This document shows positions 1-10,449 of a stretch of DNA of 64,000 bases, one piece after another. Made by a program: the position numbers and the translations under genes. The stretch is from positions 12,305,803 through 12,369,802 of the forward strand of contig CM077831.1 in the NCBI GenBank assembly GCA_039720395.1, read 5' to 3'. A model generated the notes under the pieces. The model searched no databases. It saw only the letters and a list, made by a program, of their open reading frames with translations, and was not told the origin of the DNA. Source of the DNA: Liquidambar formosana. Lineage: Eukaryota > Streptophyta > Magnoliopsida > Saxifragales > Altingiaceae. Each line of letters starts with the position of its first letter. Position 1 is the first letter of the stretch.

Positions 1-1368
1 GGTGGAGGTGGTGGTGCATTGCGACGGGCATATCGCTCAATGGCTGTTAATGAGTTACGCACAGTGCGTATGTCAGTCTCTGTCCTGGCAAGACGCTGGT
101 CCACCTGAGTTGTAAAGATATCACCATAGCGCTTAAAGGTGTCTATGTCATTCTCGATTTGTGTCTGACGGTTCTCAAGAGCCAAGAGACGAGTGCCAAT
201 GCCATCCATAGAGACCTACAAACCCTGTATAGCTGTCAAAATGGTCTGAACACCGGCAGGAAGGATAGTGGGCTGCTGTGGAGGCTCAAAGGGAGGAGGC
301 TTGAACGTAGGAGGGGGCTGTGGAGGCTCAACATCCATGCCATGCTCACCAGGCTCCTCATATGGCTGCTGCTCTTCTTCACTAGGAGGAATAGGGTCAT
401 CAGCCTCCTATTCCTCATCGGTTGCCTCATCCGGATCATCTTTCGGTACCCAACCCCTGGAAGTAAACTTGTAGTGCATTTGTTTAAGAGTCATGTCGGA
501 GTAGGTGTTGGTGTGAGAGATGGCGACTATGGCTTCCTCATCAAGAGGTATTTAGAAATGTTCAAAAACACGAGTCAAGGTGAAGCCATAGGGGAGACTA
601 GCCACTTTCTTCTTTTGGCAATCGACAATGTGAATGGTATTCATGATGCACCAGATAAGAAAAATGTCAATGGGAATGGTATTCATGATGCACCAGATAA
701 GAAAAATGTCAAAGTATGAGACATGGTCACGTCCGCCACCCCGTGGAAGGATGTTGTACGTAATCATGTGATGAATCAAACGAGCATTGAGAGTTAATTC
801 TTTGGCTTTGGGTTTAAAACGGTTTATAATATCATTGCGACCACAAATCTAATTAAGGGCAAGGATAGGATCATACCCTTGAAAGTGAGTCCACTCGTTG
901 GTCACAAGGATTTGATGTTGACCACGAGGGATATGAAAGATTTGTGCAAGAAGGTTTTGATCTATAGATATAATTCTACAACAACTTGAGACCAAAGGAT
1001 ATGATTGTTAATATAGTCAAGATTGGTGTAAAAGATGCGCACAAGATAAGTATACATGGGTTTTTTCAGAAAAATGAATGAATCCCAACCCAAAAGACGG
1101 AAATAATTTGCAATTAGAACAAAGTGCTCTTCAAAGAAATCCAAAGGGGCATATTTACCCAACACGACGATGCGGTGACTGAAGTCCTCATCAAACTTTC
1201 ACTGTGCATCGAGAGAAACAAATTCTCCGCCTTCCTCTTCGTCGGGTTGTTGCTCAACGGGTGGTTGCACCGACGGTGGTGGAGGGTTTGGAACCCTGGG
1301 TCGTAGTTTCGTGATGAACATTCACCGGTGTGAGGGCGTTTGGCTGGATTCTTCATCTTGGGAGCCAT
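1..1368 (-). pseudogene. Broken 'putative plant transposon protein'-type gene, C-terminus cut by window edge
   Basis: Reading from an ATG at 1368 leftwards, the reading frames give a short basic N-terminus (MAPKMKNPAKRP), then RIVVLGKYAPLDFFEEHF, a GW..F segment and a YLVRIFYTNLDYIN segment. This resembles the domain annotated as 'putative plant transposon protein' in many plant genomes; that match is from memory of the family pattern. Further on come LNARLIHHMITYNILPRGGG, an acidic proline-rich linker (about 250-480) and a probable coiled coil (LENRQTQIENDIDTFKRYG) ending in a proline run at the window edge. The gene is dead: there are in-frame stops, frame changes, and a 42-bp tandem duplication (about 632-715) that repeats DIFLIWCIMNT. 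It lies downstream of and on the same strand as the Copia A pol, so it may be a 3' extra gene of that element or an independent gene. Its biochemical function is not known. Confidence 0.6.
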
Positions 1369-1452
1369 TGTTGTGAGGGTTTGGGAGGTTAGAGAGAAAG
1401 AGAAGTGAAATCGTCGCGGGAATGGGTGTGATTTGAAATGAAAAGCCGCGAG

Positions 1453-1466
1453 TTATATATATAAAA
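1453..1466 (-). promoter_or_regulatory. TATA box of the left-edge gene
   Basis: The minus strand carries a TTTTATATATATAA tract about 85 bp before the ATG at 1368, a normal distance for a plant core promoter. The phased palindrome array begins 9 bp further upstream. Confidence 0.5.
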
Positions 1467-1474
1467 TCGCAGAT

Positions 1475-1730
1475 TCAGTCGACTGAATTGCCATTTCAGT
1501 CAACTGAATTGTCCTGTGAATAGCTGCATAGGCTACTACCTGAATCAGTGGACTGAAAGTCCATTTTAGTCGACTCATTTGCCATTTCAGTCGACTGATT
1601 TGGCACATCAGTCAACTGATTTGCCTAGTGAGTGCAATCAAGAGTAGAGCCTGATTTAGTAGACTGAATGGTTAATTCAGTCGACTTAATTCCTCATTCA
1701 GTCGACTGATTTGACTTTTCAGTCAACTGA
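1475..1730. repeat. Array of ten palindromes TCAGTCGACTGA in exact 21-bp phase
   Basis: Twelve-base palindromes, exact or with one or two changes, start at 1475, 1496, 1545, 1566, 1587, 1608, 1656, 1677, 1698 and 1719. Within the three blocks (2, 4 and 4 copies) every start-to-start distance is 21 bp; the blocks are 49 and 48 bp apart. The nine-base linkers differ from one another while the palindromes are kept. The array sits directly upstream of the TATA box of the minus-strand gene. Dimeric protein binding on one helix face is an inference. Confidence 0.9.
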
Positions 1731-1836
1731 ATCACTAGGTAAATCAATTTCAACCAAAATCTTTTGATTGTGTGAGTGAAATGCAATGCATAATATAGAA
1801 ATACACCAAGATAAGAGTAGAAAAAAAAAATATGCA

Positions 1837-1996
1837 TCAATTCACTACATCATGCATTAAACACATGCCAAGTTCCCTTTTAATGAAGTTAAAATGGTCT
1901 TCTTGAAGAGGTTTAGCAAAGATATCAGCCAATTGATGGTCGGTACCTATGAAATCAATCTCAATATCACCTCTTGGGACATGATTGTGAGCGCCG
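1837..1996 (-). pseudogene. 3' end of a Ty1/copia pol (RNase H C-terminus, Copia A)
   Basis: The minus strand encodes HNHVPRGDIEIDFIGTDHQL followed by ADIFAKPL and KRELGMC, the standard C-terminus of a copia RNase H, most like SIRE/Maximus-type elements. It ends at a stop at 1837. The upstream coding part is missing because gypsy element E0 is inserted at 1997; it should lie beyond the other end of E0, outside the window. No LTR or polypurine tract of Copia A is recognised to the left. Confidence 0.8.
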
Positions 1997-2441
1997 TGTC
2001 CTTTCACCACGTCGGCTCGGGAGTACGCCACTAACCGCGAACGATTAGGGCGGAGAGGGAGTCGCCACCCGATTTTGGCCTCGGGAACCGATTGACCCCT
2101 AGCAAGGGTCCAACTCGTCATTACCAAAGGAATCAAGGTTCGGAGCTAGGGTACGCGGATGGGAAGGTGTTAGGTACCCATCTACGCCCGGTTAAAATCC
2201 GGCCCCCACATACATTTATTGGCTTTAATTAAAAAGGACTCAATTGAACTCGACCACTATGCAGGAAATTAGGTAAAATCAAGTAATGGCATGCAATGAT
2301 GGAAGATAAAGAGGGATTAAAGAGAATTATTTGAGCATATACACATATACAAGGGAAAAGATGTGAAATCGACAGAAAACCTACACTGCCTGTGCTGCCT
2401 GTAAAAGAGAAAAGGGGATTAATCTGAAAAAACAGGGTCAT

Positions 2442-2474
2442 GCACGTACGTGCATCCCTAATGCACGTACGTAC
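2442..2474. repeat. Phased palindrome pair (CGTACG word) in E0 LTR
   Basis: GCACGTACGTGC at 2442 and GCACGTACGTAC at 2463 start 21 bp apart. Unlike most modules this one lies downstream of the LTR TATA box in element sense. Confidence 0.85.
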
Positions 2475-3044
2475 ATGCCTTCTGATGAATGCCTCATGCC
2501 TAGATACATATATATGCCTACCATGCTACTGCCGAGTTAAAAAACCTATGAACAATTCGAATCATGCTTCAAAAATGACACTGGTACCCTAGATCTGAAT
2601 GTTAAGAATACATATTGATGCCACAGACAAAGTTTAATATAAATATATGCATATATAAACAGATACGAATGCTAGAGTCAACTTATAGATCTCATTTCCC
2701 CCTTTTGTGCTTAAAACAAATAAGAAAACCCATTCGAAATCCCTATATGTAACAATGAAATCTCTATCAAGTTGATTTTAACTATGTTCTAAATGCAAGC
2801 ACTAAATGAAGAGTTTTAATGAAACCTAATCTCATTTCATGTCATATTGCAAGTAATCATAAAGAACTACCAAAGAAGGCGGAATTAGGAGTTGGGAATC
2901 ATTACCCTCAGGTACGGGTAGCAGCAGTTCCTCCGCCAATTCTGCCTTTCGAACTCCTCGTAGACACAGCCGCCAATTTCGGGTTTTTAGAGTAGTGGTT
3001 TGGTAGCCAAAAATTCAGATCCCCTCTCTTGAATGAAAGCGGGG

Positions 3045-3052
3045 TATTTATA
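3045..3052 (-). promoter_or_regulatory. TATA box of E0 LTR
   Basis: Plus-strand TATTTATA is TATAAATA in element sense, the same octamer found in the LTRs of E1, E2 and E3. Confidence 0.6.
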
Positions 3053-3184
3053 GGTGGGGATTAGGGTTTGATTCGGGGGTTTCTAGGGTTTCCCAGCTGC
3101 CACTGAGCAGCCGTCAGCACGGGAGCTGCATATGGTAAGAAGCAATTTCGGGGGGAAGAGGTGGAATTCAAAAAAGGAGGCCAT

Positions 3185-3238
3185 GATCGTACGTGCATGC
3201 TATATGCATGTACGTGCATATCCCATGCACGTACGTGC
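3185..3238. promoter_or_regulatory. Phased palindrome triplet in E0 LTR, 133 bp upstream of TATA
   Basis: Words start at 3185 (GATCGTACGTGC), 3206 (GCATGTACGTGC) and 3227 (GCACGTACGTGC), exactly 21 bp apart. The third extends to the perfect 16-mer ATGCACGTACGTGCAT. In element sense the triplet is about 133 bp upstream of the TATAAATA at 3045-3052; the E3 LTR has its triplet at nearly the same distance. Confidence 0.85.
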
Positions 3239-3385
3239 ATGGGGTATCAAACTAAGGCCAAAGGCCTACTGTGTCTCCGTGAGTCCTTCGGGCGTGCTTG
3301 CGATGGTCCGTTGGCTACTGCCCTTCATCATTGGGTCTTAAAAAGTGGCTCGCGGTGTCAAGTGGTACAAAATGGGGTGTTAACA

Positions 3386-3654
3386 GTTTGCCCCTTCTTT
3401 TGATTTTGCTCATATAATGAACAAAATTAAAAGACCCGGAAACACTCATTTTGGACCAATCGGCTCCTACAAACCTTAAATGAGACAATTTGTATGTATG
3501 AAGGTCGGATCAGGGGAGGCCCCCTACTTCCTACGTACCTCTTAACGAGGATCAGACCTATCGTAGTTCATGGTAATACCTTTCCGGGGCAATCGGAAAG
3601 TGATGCGTGGCCTTCGGGGAATTTTACCATTTTGAAATTCGCAGGGTGAATTTC
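3386..3654 (-). other. Polypurine tract of E0 and adjoining 3' UTR
   Basis: Directly inside the LTR the element-sense strand reads AAAAGAAGGGGCAAAC, a purine-rich tract suited to prime plus-strand DNA (about 3386-3402). The rest is noncoding and includes a CTACTTCCTACGTACC motif near 3520. No gene is seen. Confidence 0.55.
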
Positions 3655-4160
3655 ATTTAAATCCAGGTTTGATTTAATTCCGAATTGGGACTCGTGGGAT
3701 GAATCCTAATTAAATCCGGGTTGATTTAATTCTGAATTGAAATTCACGGGATAAATTCCAATTAAATCCGGGTTGATTAAATTCTGATTTGAAATTCGCG
3801 GGGCGAATTCCAATTAAATCCGGGTTGATTTAATTCCGAATTGAAATTCGCGGGATAAATTCCAATTAAATCCGGGTTGATTAAATTCCGAATCGAAATT
3901 CGCGGGGTGAATTCCAATTAAATCCGGGTTGATTAAATTCCAAATCGAAATTCGCGGGGTGAATTCCAATTAAATCCGGGTTGATTAAATTCTGATTTGA
4001 AATTCGCGAGGTGAATTCCAATTGAATCCGGGTTGATTAAATCCGGGTTGATTGAATTCTGATTTGAAATTCGCGGGGTGAATTCCAATTAAATCCGGGT
4101 TGATTAAATCTCGAATTGAAATTCGTGGGGTGAATTCCAATTAAATCCGGGTTGATTGAA
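3655..4160. repeat. 52-bp tandem repeat array in E0
   Basis: The word AAATCCGGG recurs at 3712, 3764, 3816, 3868, 3920 and 3972, then (after a 15-bp insertion) at 4039, 4091 and 4143, a 52-bp period over about nine units. Each unit holds a small inverted repeat; the best (3795-3811) is AATTCGC-GGG-GCGAATT, others are decayed by one or two bases. The array occupies the same place as the 80-bp hairpin array of E1/E2 but is unrelated in sequence. Confidence 0.9.
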
Positions 4161-4234
4161 GGGATATTTTAAAACGAGTTTGGATTGGTTGATTACCGAG
4201 TCGAACCGCAAATAAATCTGCAATCGAAGTCCAT

Positions 4235-4288
4235 GATCGCACGTGCCTTGGTCACGCTTGCACGATCAGGCCTTATGCACGCACGTGC
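4235..4288 (+). promoter_or_regulatory. Phased palindrome triplet upstream of the E0 PMD gene
   Basis: GATCGCACGTGC (4235), a degenerate middle word (4256) and GCACGCACGTGC (4277) start 21 bp apart. A TATAAA box follows at 4381-4386, 93 bp downstream, and the PMD ATG at 4490. The E1 DUF7745-like gene has a comparable module-to-TATA distance (88 bp). Confidence 0.75.
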
Positions 4289-4836
4289 ATCCGGTTTTCG
4301 TGGGTATTCAAAAAGACTCCCCCAAACGGCGTCGTTTCTGGTGCATGGTTATGGGGTAGTTCAAAAGGCGCGAAAACGCCTATAAACTTGCGCCCACTCC
4401 CCATAATTCTCACGTACACTCCTACAAACCAAGAGACCTTACATCTCCCATCCTCACCTCCTGCTCCTCGACCTCATTCGAGCACACTCATGGCGCCCAA
4501 ACATCAGCGCACATCAGCGAAGGCGAGCACATCAGGTGCCGCACCGGCGAGGGACCCCGACGAGCTAGGGAGGCCCGCGATTCAGAGGTGGCGCCCCCAG
4601 CCTCACCTCCGACGTAGTGAGGATGGCATTCTTCTTTGCCCCACCGAGCACGCCTCCCATTTTACCGCGTTGGGCCGAGTAAGTTTTTATTTCCGCAATG
4701 TTTATTTCATTTTCGGTTACCGAGACGAAACCTTGACTTCGGGTTATCATGAAAACAAATGTGAGGGGACAAAATCTGGGGATTTTGATGGGATGTCACC
4801 GAGACGAGGAAGAATTGGAAAAAAATCCGGGTAAAG

Positions 4837-4890
4837 GCACGTACGTACATATCGAATGCGCGTACGTTCGTCTTATGCGTACGCACGTGT
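4837..4890. repeat. Phased palindrome module in intron 1 of the E0 PMD gene
   Basis: GCACGTACGTAC at 4837 and GCGCGTACGTTC at 4858 are 21 bp apart; a degenerate third word GTACGCACGTGT follows at 4879. Confidence 0.75.
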
Positions 4891-5037
4891 CTTTATCTGG
4901 ATTCAACCCATTCTTTTCCAATTAATCGTGGAATAAAACACACTTAAGCCTTTCCGAGGCCCGAAACAGGTGTGGGGGTTTGAAACCCCACGGGTTCACA
5001 TGGGTGTAACGGGGGATGGGAGCGGCATCAACCAGAT

Positions 5038-5091
5038 GCACGTACGTGCCTGACTGATGCACGTACGTGCTTACGGCATGCACGTACGTGC
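5038..5091. repeat. Perfect phased palindrome triplet in intron 1 of the E0 PMD gene
   Basis: GCACGTACGTGC occurs without change at 5038, 5059 and 5080 (21 bp, 21 bp). The nine-base linkers between the 12-mers differ. Confidence 0.95.
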
Positions 5092-5098
5092 TTGACTT

Positions 5099-5164
5099 TT
5101 ACTTTTCTTTCTTTCTTTCTTTCTTTCTTTTTTTTTTTTTTTGTTTTTTTGTTTTTTTTTTTTA
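5099..5164. repeat. CTTT microsatellite and poly-T tract
   Basis: A run of CTTT units passes into poly-T broken by single G residues. It lies in intron 1 of the E0 PMD gene, directly after a palindrome triplet. Confidence 0.9.
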
Positions 5165-5244
5165 TTAATCGTGCAATGAACGTGGAGTGGGGATTCCTGG
5201 GGGTATAATAGATAACGAAAAAAAGAGGCAAAAAATGGCCATGG

Positions 5245-5277
5245 GCACGTACGTGCTTATGGTGTGTACGTACGTGC
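5245..5277. repeat. Phased palindrome pair in intron 1 of the E0 PMD gene
   Basis: GCACGTACGTGC at 5245 and GTACGTACGTGC at 5266 start 21 bp apart. Confidence 0.85.
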
Positions 5278-7560
5278 CTGGCTGGTGCTTTCCTCTTTCT
5301 TTTCGGATTTTTTCCCTTTTTATTCTGCTGCAAATATACATACCTGTGCTGTGCTTACCTGGTTTCACCTTGTGCAACAGTTTCCCAAGCTGCCCGTCAC
5401 CCGTGGAGGCGTGGTGAACGCGAAGGCGTGGTGGGCTCGTCTCACAGCGGAGATGAAGGCCCTAGTTACCGGTGCTGGTTTTGGGACGGTGATCTCAGGG
5501 TTGGGGGACGACAGCGACTGGGCTTTCATTCACTGTATGGCTGAGAGGTGGTGGGACACCACCCATACTTTCCATATTGCAGGCCGGGAGCTGACCTTGA
5601 CCCCCTACGACTTCTACCGCCTCATCGGTTTGCGTATGGATGGCCTTCCGCTTCCTTTTGACCATGAGGAGAGCGAGAGGGAGTGACTCTCCCAAGAGCT
5701 TTTGGGGATTGAGTACGATAGTGCCTCCATCTTCATCTTGGACGTATATGACCGTATGTCTACCCAAGGGCAGGGTACAGCCGCCCAGCAGATCCGGATG
5801 GCACGCGGGTATTTGCTGTTTCTGATAGGGGGCTATCTAGTCCCGAATGCAGCGCAGACAGTCCCTTTTGGCTGGTTGCTGGCCTTGAGGGACTTAGGGA
5901 GGGCCCGCGAGTTCAGCTGGGGGGCGGCGGTGTATGGCCATGTGATCTCGGCTATGAACTCGTTGAGTCGGATGGCTGTTCAGTCCATGGTTAGCCACTA
6001 GCGGGTCTGGGCAGTATATATCCCTTCCTTTTCCCCCTCTTTTGTTTCTTTTCTTTTTTCTTGACTGTCATTCCATATTAGTTTCTTCTCACATCTACTT
6101 GTGCAACTTTGGGCAGGTCGGTACTTTCGCGCAGATCCGGATTCCCCCGTCGACAAGCATGCCTATTGGAGTTCCCGTCGCTTCCTAGACGAGCTGACCG
6201 TCGATCGGGTAAGTCCTATTTTACTTTAGTGGTATGGTTGGTAGCATTATACTCCTGCATTCACCCTAGTACTGCTTTTCCACAGATCATCCCACGCCTC
6301 TGGGAGGGCATCCCCGCAAGCGCCCCTGCCGAGTGGGACGCTGCTGCCTTGATGCTTTCTACCTTGTCCACGGTGTTCGAGTGCCCTGGGGTCCGCTCTT
6401 TCTATCTTGCGGAGAGGGTGGTATGGCAGATTGCCGACGTGGGTGTGGGTGGTCTTCCGGTCCCAGTGGATCCCATTCGTTTTGTCGCTATCCCTGCTGA
6501 GGCGACATCGAGTGACTTGGCTGCCTGGCGGGCCATGATCCCTTATACGGATCGTGTATCTGCCGAGGAGATTGACTACGCCTCCTTTGCGCGGGAGCGG
6601 TTGATGGGCAGCATCTTTGTTGCACCGGTATGTACACCCTTTCTTGAGTCTTGTTAATTTCCCATCTCTGCTTTCTTTTTAACACCTGTGCTTAACTTCT
6701 TTCCGCAGGCTGCTCCTACTGCAGATGCGCCTGCTGGGCTGGCCCCCATCATGCCGGGGTGGAGCGTGCCCTTCCATGTCACACCTGATTTAGCCATGGA
6801 GGAGGATATCCCCAGGCTAAACAGGTGCATTGGGTACCCGATGGCTGAGGGTACTAGGCCGGTGAGTTTCCAAGTTCCTGCATTTGTTAGTTTTCACACA
6901 TATATATACAAGTAAAGCATGCATGTCCTAACGATTGCCCCTTGCTTTTCTACTCGCAGCTCACCCGTGAGGAGTCCTCGACACTTTTGCGGATGGTGGG
7001 GAGCCTGAAGGTCATGGTCACGTCTCTCTCTCGCAGGTTAGTGATTGCGGAGCAGGCTCTTGCTGGAGAGGACTGGGACGGCTTCGGGGCTGACGAGGAT
7101 GACGGTGATGGTGATGGTGGTGATGACAGCGATGGTGGTGATGGTGGTGATGATGGTGGTGACGACAGCCCGCCAGCCTCTCCTGCCCAGACACCTTTAT
7201 ATGTTCCGCGTTGATGTATTTGTTTTGGATATTTGGGGATATTTATTTATTTTTTGGACATGTACTCATTTCTCCTTTCCTTTCTGTAGATTCAGACATG
7301 TACTCATTTCTCCTTCCCTTTCTATATATTTGGACATGACTGTTACTCTTCTTTTATGGCTGTGATATATCAAACATGGCTTGTTCTTCTCTTTTTCCTT
7401 TTCTTGTACGCCGCGATGTTCGCCATTTTTCCTTTTCCATTGCGCTAGGATAAATAGCAAGTCGTTTAATACAGGGAGAACACCCCAAAAGGCCTCATAT
7501 AACAGCAACAAGACCGTAAAATTGAGAAAAGGGGACGAAAACACGCGGAGAGGGGTCTGG

Positions 7561-7635
7561 GCACGTACGTGCATAGTCCATGCTCGTACGTGCACAGGCC
7601 ATGCTCGTACGTGCATGGCTTATGCTCGTACGATC
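7561..7635 (+). promoter_or_regulatory. Phased palindrome quadruplet upstream of the E0 DUF7745-like gene
   Basis: GCACGTACGTGC (7561), GCTCGTACGTGC (7582 and 7603) and GCTCGTACGATC (7624) start exactly 21 bp apart. The preceding 7215-7560 is PMD 3' UTR and spacer with repeated GGACATG(T)ACT phrases and no gene. The DUF7745-like ATG is at 7769; a weak CATAAAAC box lies at 7690. Confidence 0.9.
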
Positions 7636-7768
7636 ATGGGGCCTTCACTTTCCTTTTTCTCGAACTTCGTCGATTTGGCAACTTTTCTGCATAAAACGAG
7701 CCCCTCCTTCGTTCTTCTCCACTGAAACCCTACGATCAAAGACCCTAAGTTGTTAAGGACATAAAACG

Positions 7769-9092
7769 ATGGCTCTTGTCCTTTGATATCCGAGCTCGGG
7801 ATGATTTCAAAGAAGCTTTCGGCCTCCCATGCTTGTTTGACTACTGTCGGGTGAAAATCAACTACACTTTTCTTCTCGTTGCTTCAGAATATTGGAAACC
7901 AACCCGCCACGTCTTCCGATTCAATCTGAATGAGTTATGCCCCACACTTGAAGATTTTGGCGGTATCATAGGGCGGACTAGCTTTAATGGCTTGCTTCTT
8001 CCCCCTATTGACAAGGTCCCTGCTGCAGAGGTGGCCCAATTCCTAGGCCTTTCTGTACGAATGGTGCAAGGGTGGACTTCGAGCTTTAAGGTGGACGTGG
8101 CGAAACTCGCCGAATATTTTGTGTCTCGTCCTATGCCTCCCGCTGGCCAGGCTCGGGTCTATTACCTGCGTGCGGTGTGCTTCTGTGCTCTTGCTGCCCT
8201 CTTTTTCAGAAATGAATCATCCAGCCTGGAGACTTTTATTGTTCGCATAATCCCGGAGATCAAGGATGGTTATCTTGGCAGATACTCTGAACGGGCTCGA
8301 TCGTGTGGCGTGGAGTGATAGTTTCTCCTTTGGTGGCAGCCCCCTCCTTTTACAGGTTTCTCTCTCTTCTTCTTTATTTTCTCGGATTTTTTTTTTTGAT
8401 GGCATGATCGTACGTGCATTGTGTATGCACGTAGGTGCATAATCCATGTACGTATGTGCATGGACTGTTGAGCATTCTGCCTTTACTCCTTTGTGATGCA
8501 GATCTGGCTGTTCGAACGCCTAAAACTGGTCGAAGACCCTGCCATGAGTATCTGGACATACCACCCGCAGCATTATCGTCACAGGAAGGTCACCAAACCT
8601 TTCCCAAATGTCGAGCAAGCCCTGGATTTGCTGGAATCCATATCCTGCCACAACATTCGCTGGCTCTGTCCTTAGTGGAGGACCTCTTATGCTGTTCGAA
8701 ATCTGATCCTTCCTCACAGCGTCATGCTGATTGGTCTTAAGGAGGTTTCTTTCTATTCCCCTATACGCATCTGCCGTCAGCAAGGGCTACGCTAGGATCC
8801 GATTAAATGGGGTCACCTTGGTTACACCTGCCCCTAGAAACCCAACCATGTGGATCGTGTGGAGAATGACTGGTACAACAAGGCAGTGTATTGGGCCGTC
8901 ACCCCCTCTGAAGTGATTAACCCCCCTGGTCCTACTATACCTGGCTGTTTACTGACATGGAGAGAGAGGAAAAAGAAGAAGAAGAACACAAGAGGAAAAG
9001 GGAAACAGAGGTCGAAACAAAAGCAAGGAAGAAGTGAACTTGACTATCCCCCGTACCCCTATCAACTATTGTACCCCTACATTTGCTTTTAA
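7769..9092 (+). pseudogene. Antisense cargo gene of E0: DUF7745-like protein, broken, one intron
   Basis: After an ATG at 7769 and an immediate frame break, the protein reads RDDFKEAFGLPCLFDYCRV, then HVFRFNLNELCPTLEDFGGI, aligning with RKEFKRYCLDPLFSLMHVK and HVFRFNYEELCPTMEEFCAL of E1. The PTLEEY-type motif is typical of DUF7745, a plant family related to PMD and often found in retrotransposons (recalled, not searched). A frame change near 8270 is followed by FGGSPLLLQ, a GT-AG intron (8356-8501) and IWLFERLKLV. A stop follows WLCP near 8673, and the lysine-rich tail is in another frame. The intron is absent from E1 and contains a palindrome triplet. Confidence 0.7.
8406..8459. repeat. Phased palindrome triplet inside the DUF7745-like intron of E0
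   Basis: GATCGTACGTGC (8406), GCACGTAGGTGC (8427) and GTACGTATGTGC (8448) are exactly 21 bp apart. The module fills much of a 146-bp intron that E1 and E2 lack. Confidence 0.9.
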
Positions 9093-9209
9093 TCCCTTAT
9101 GAGTTAATGAATAAGCATCAGAAAGATGTAATGATTTTCCCCAATCAATAAAAAAACTATTATTATTAATTTGAGCACTTAGTACTTTGCCAAATTGTCA
9201 CTACTCTGC

Positions 9210-10449
9210 CTATACATAATATTTACGGAGTCTGTCCATATTAACTGGGTTCACCAACTCGTTCCCGTCACCATCCATTAACTTGACCGCACCACCTGGG
9301 TAAATTGTCTTGACGACGTAGGGCCCCACCCAATTTGGCTCGAACTTCCCTCGAGGGTCAAACACGGGCACCCTAAATTCTTTAAGAACCAAATCCCCTT
9401 CCTTCGAGTTCCGCGGCCTGACCCTTTTATTGAAGGCCCGAGCTATTCGTCGTTGATAACCTTGCACATGGTACAATGCCTTGAGCCTTCTTTCCTCCAA
9501 TAGTGCCAGCTGTTCATACTGCTCTTTCGCCCATTCTACCTCCAGAATCTGACTTTCCAATGCAACTCTAAGGGACTGCACTTCCAGCTCTACGGGTAAC
9601 ACGGCTTCCATTCTGTATACCAATGAATAGGGCGTGGCGCCTGTGGAAGTTCTCACGGACGTCCGATATCCCCATAATGCATAAGGAAGCTTCTCCACCC
9701 AATCCTTGTAGGTTACTGCCGTTTTACTGAGGATGGTTTTGACGTTCTTGTTGGCAGCCTCCACAGCTCCATTAGTCTGGGGCCTGTAGGGTGAAGATTT
9801 GTGATGCTAGATACCGAATTTTGTGAATAACTTCTTGACCTCATCTTCAAAGTGCGTTCCGTTATCTGAAATAATCTCATGGGGTACTCCATACCGGCAG
9901 ATTATGTTGGTTTCGACGAACTTGGCCACATGTTTCGATTTCAACTCTACATATGCTGCCGCTTCTACCCATTTGGTAAAATAATCGATTGCTACCAGAA
10001 TATATTTATACCCACCAGTTGCAGATGGCTTAATCTCTCCGATGATGTCTATTCCCCATACTGAAAATGGCCAGGGAGATGCCAGTTGATGCAACTCCAC
10101 CGACGGCATGTAGTTTGCACTGGCATACACTTGGCATTGATGGCACTTTCTGACGTACTGCACGCAGTCAGTTTCCATAGTTGTCCAATAATACCCCAAC
10201 CTTATCAGCTTCTTGACTAACATCCTTCCATTCATGTGTGACCCACACTCCCCTTTATGCACCTCCCTCATGAGTGTTTCTCCCATGCGGCGATCTACGC
10301 AGAGGAGGTGTATCCCATCATAGGACCTTTTGAATAATTTCCCTCCGCAGATGATAAACTGTGTGGCGAACAGCCTTAATGCCCTACGATCCTTCTTATT
10401 GGCATTTTCCGGGTATTCCCTTTTTTCCAAGAGGTTCCAAACGTCAAAG
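9210..10449 (-). pseudogene. E0 pol, integrase C-terminal half, cut by Copia B
   Basis: Read leftwards: EKREYPENANKKDRRALRLF, a zinc-binding segment HMNGRMLVKKLIRLGYYW with CHQC, the catalytic core WGIDIIGEI...IDYFTKWVEA, SDNGTHF and the glutamate region NGAVEAANKN, then GKFEPNWVGPYVV and a terminal LRKYYV. The core is open except for a TAG at 9807-9809 within the D-to-E spacing. Upstream it breaks off at the Copia B junction (10449/10450). About 70 to 80% of residues match E1 by eye. Confidence 0.85.

Larger units (their letters stand above)
1997..3385 (-). repeat. 3' LTR of E0 (1389 bp)
   Basis: The plus strand begins TGTCCTTTCACCACG and ends AAATGGGGTGTTAACA, so in element sense the LTR runs TGTTAACACCCC...GGACA with TG/CA ends. 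The junction with copia coding sequence on the left and a purine-rich tract on the right fixes both borders. CGCCG (1992-1996) would be the target-site copy, but the partner is outside the window. A minus-strand TATAAATA lies at 3045-3052. The U5 side contains GGGAGTCGCCACCC (about 2058-2071), a PBS-like motif also seen in the LTRs of E1-E3. Confidence 0.75.
4490..7214 (+). pseudogene. Antisense cargo gene of E0: plant mobile domain protein, six exons, broken
   Basis: Exons read from GT-AG sites: 4490-4678, 5381-6013, 6117-6208, 6286-6627, 6709-6861, 6960-7214. Exon 1 encodes a basic, disordered N-terminus (MAPKHQRTSAKASTSG). Exon 2 is the plant mobile domain (PF10536-like): FIHCMAERWWDTTHTFHIAG, then ELTLTPYDFYRLIGLRMDG and GRAREFSWGAAVYGHVISAM. 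Exon 4 has FYLAERVVWQIADVG, the counterpart of YLGERVLRQVHG in E1. Exon 6 ends in a Gly/Asp-rich tract before SPPASPAQ. In-frame stops at 5684-5686 (TGA) and 5999-6001 (TAG) and a phase mismatch at the exon 2/3 border show it is dead. It is antisense to E0 pol. Known PMD proteins (MAIN/MAIL) act in silencing and meristem maintenance; the role of this copy is unknown. Confidence 0.75.
1997..10449 (-). mobile_element. E0: left (3') part of a decayed Tat/Ogre-like gypsy element
   Basis: E0 is inserted in Copia A and cut in its integrase by Copia B at 10449/10450. From left to right it holds the 3' LTR (1997-3385), the polypurine tract, a 52-bp tandem array, an antisense PMD gene, an antisense DUF7745-like gene and the C-terminal half of pol. 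RT, gag and the 5' LTR are not in the window. The protein genes carry stops and frameshifts, so this copy is old. It is related to E1 by gene order and protein similarity, but its noncoding DNA shares almost nothing with E1. Confidence 0.85.

Noticed and set aside
3132..3403. Small frames over the CGTACG triplets in the E0 LTR
   Set aside because: They arise because the 21-bp repeat has no stop codon and is a multiple of three; no protein features.
7083..7180. GATGGTGGT repeat as a microsatellite rather than coding
   Set aside because: It lies in frame in the last PMD exon and encodes a Gly/Asp tract before the stop at 7214, so it is annotated within the gene.
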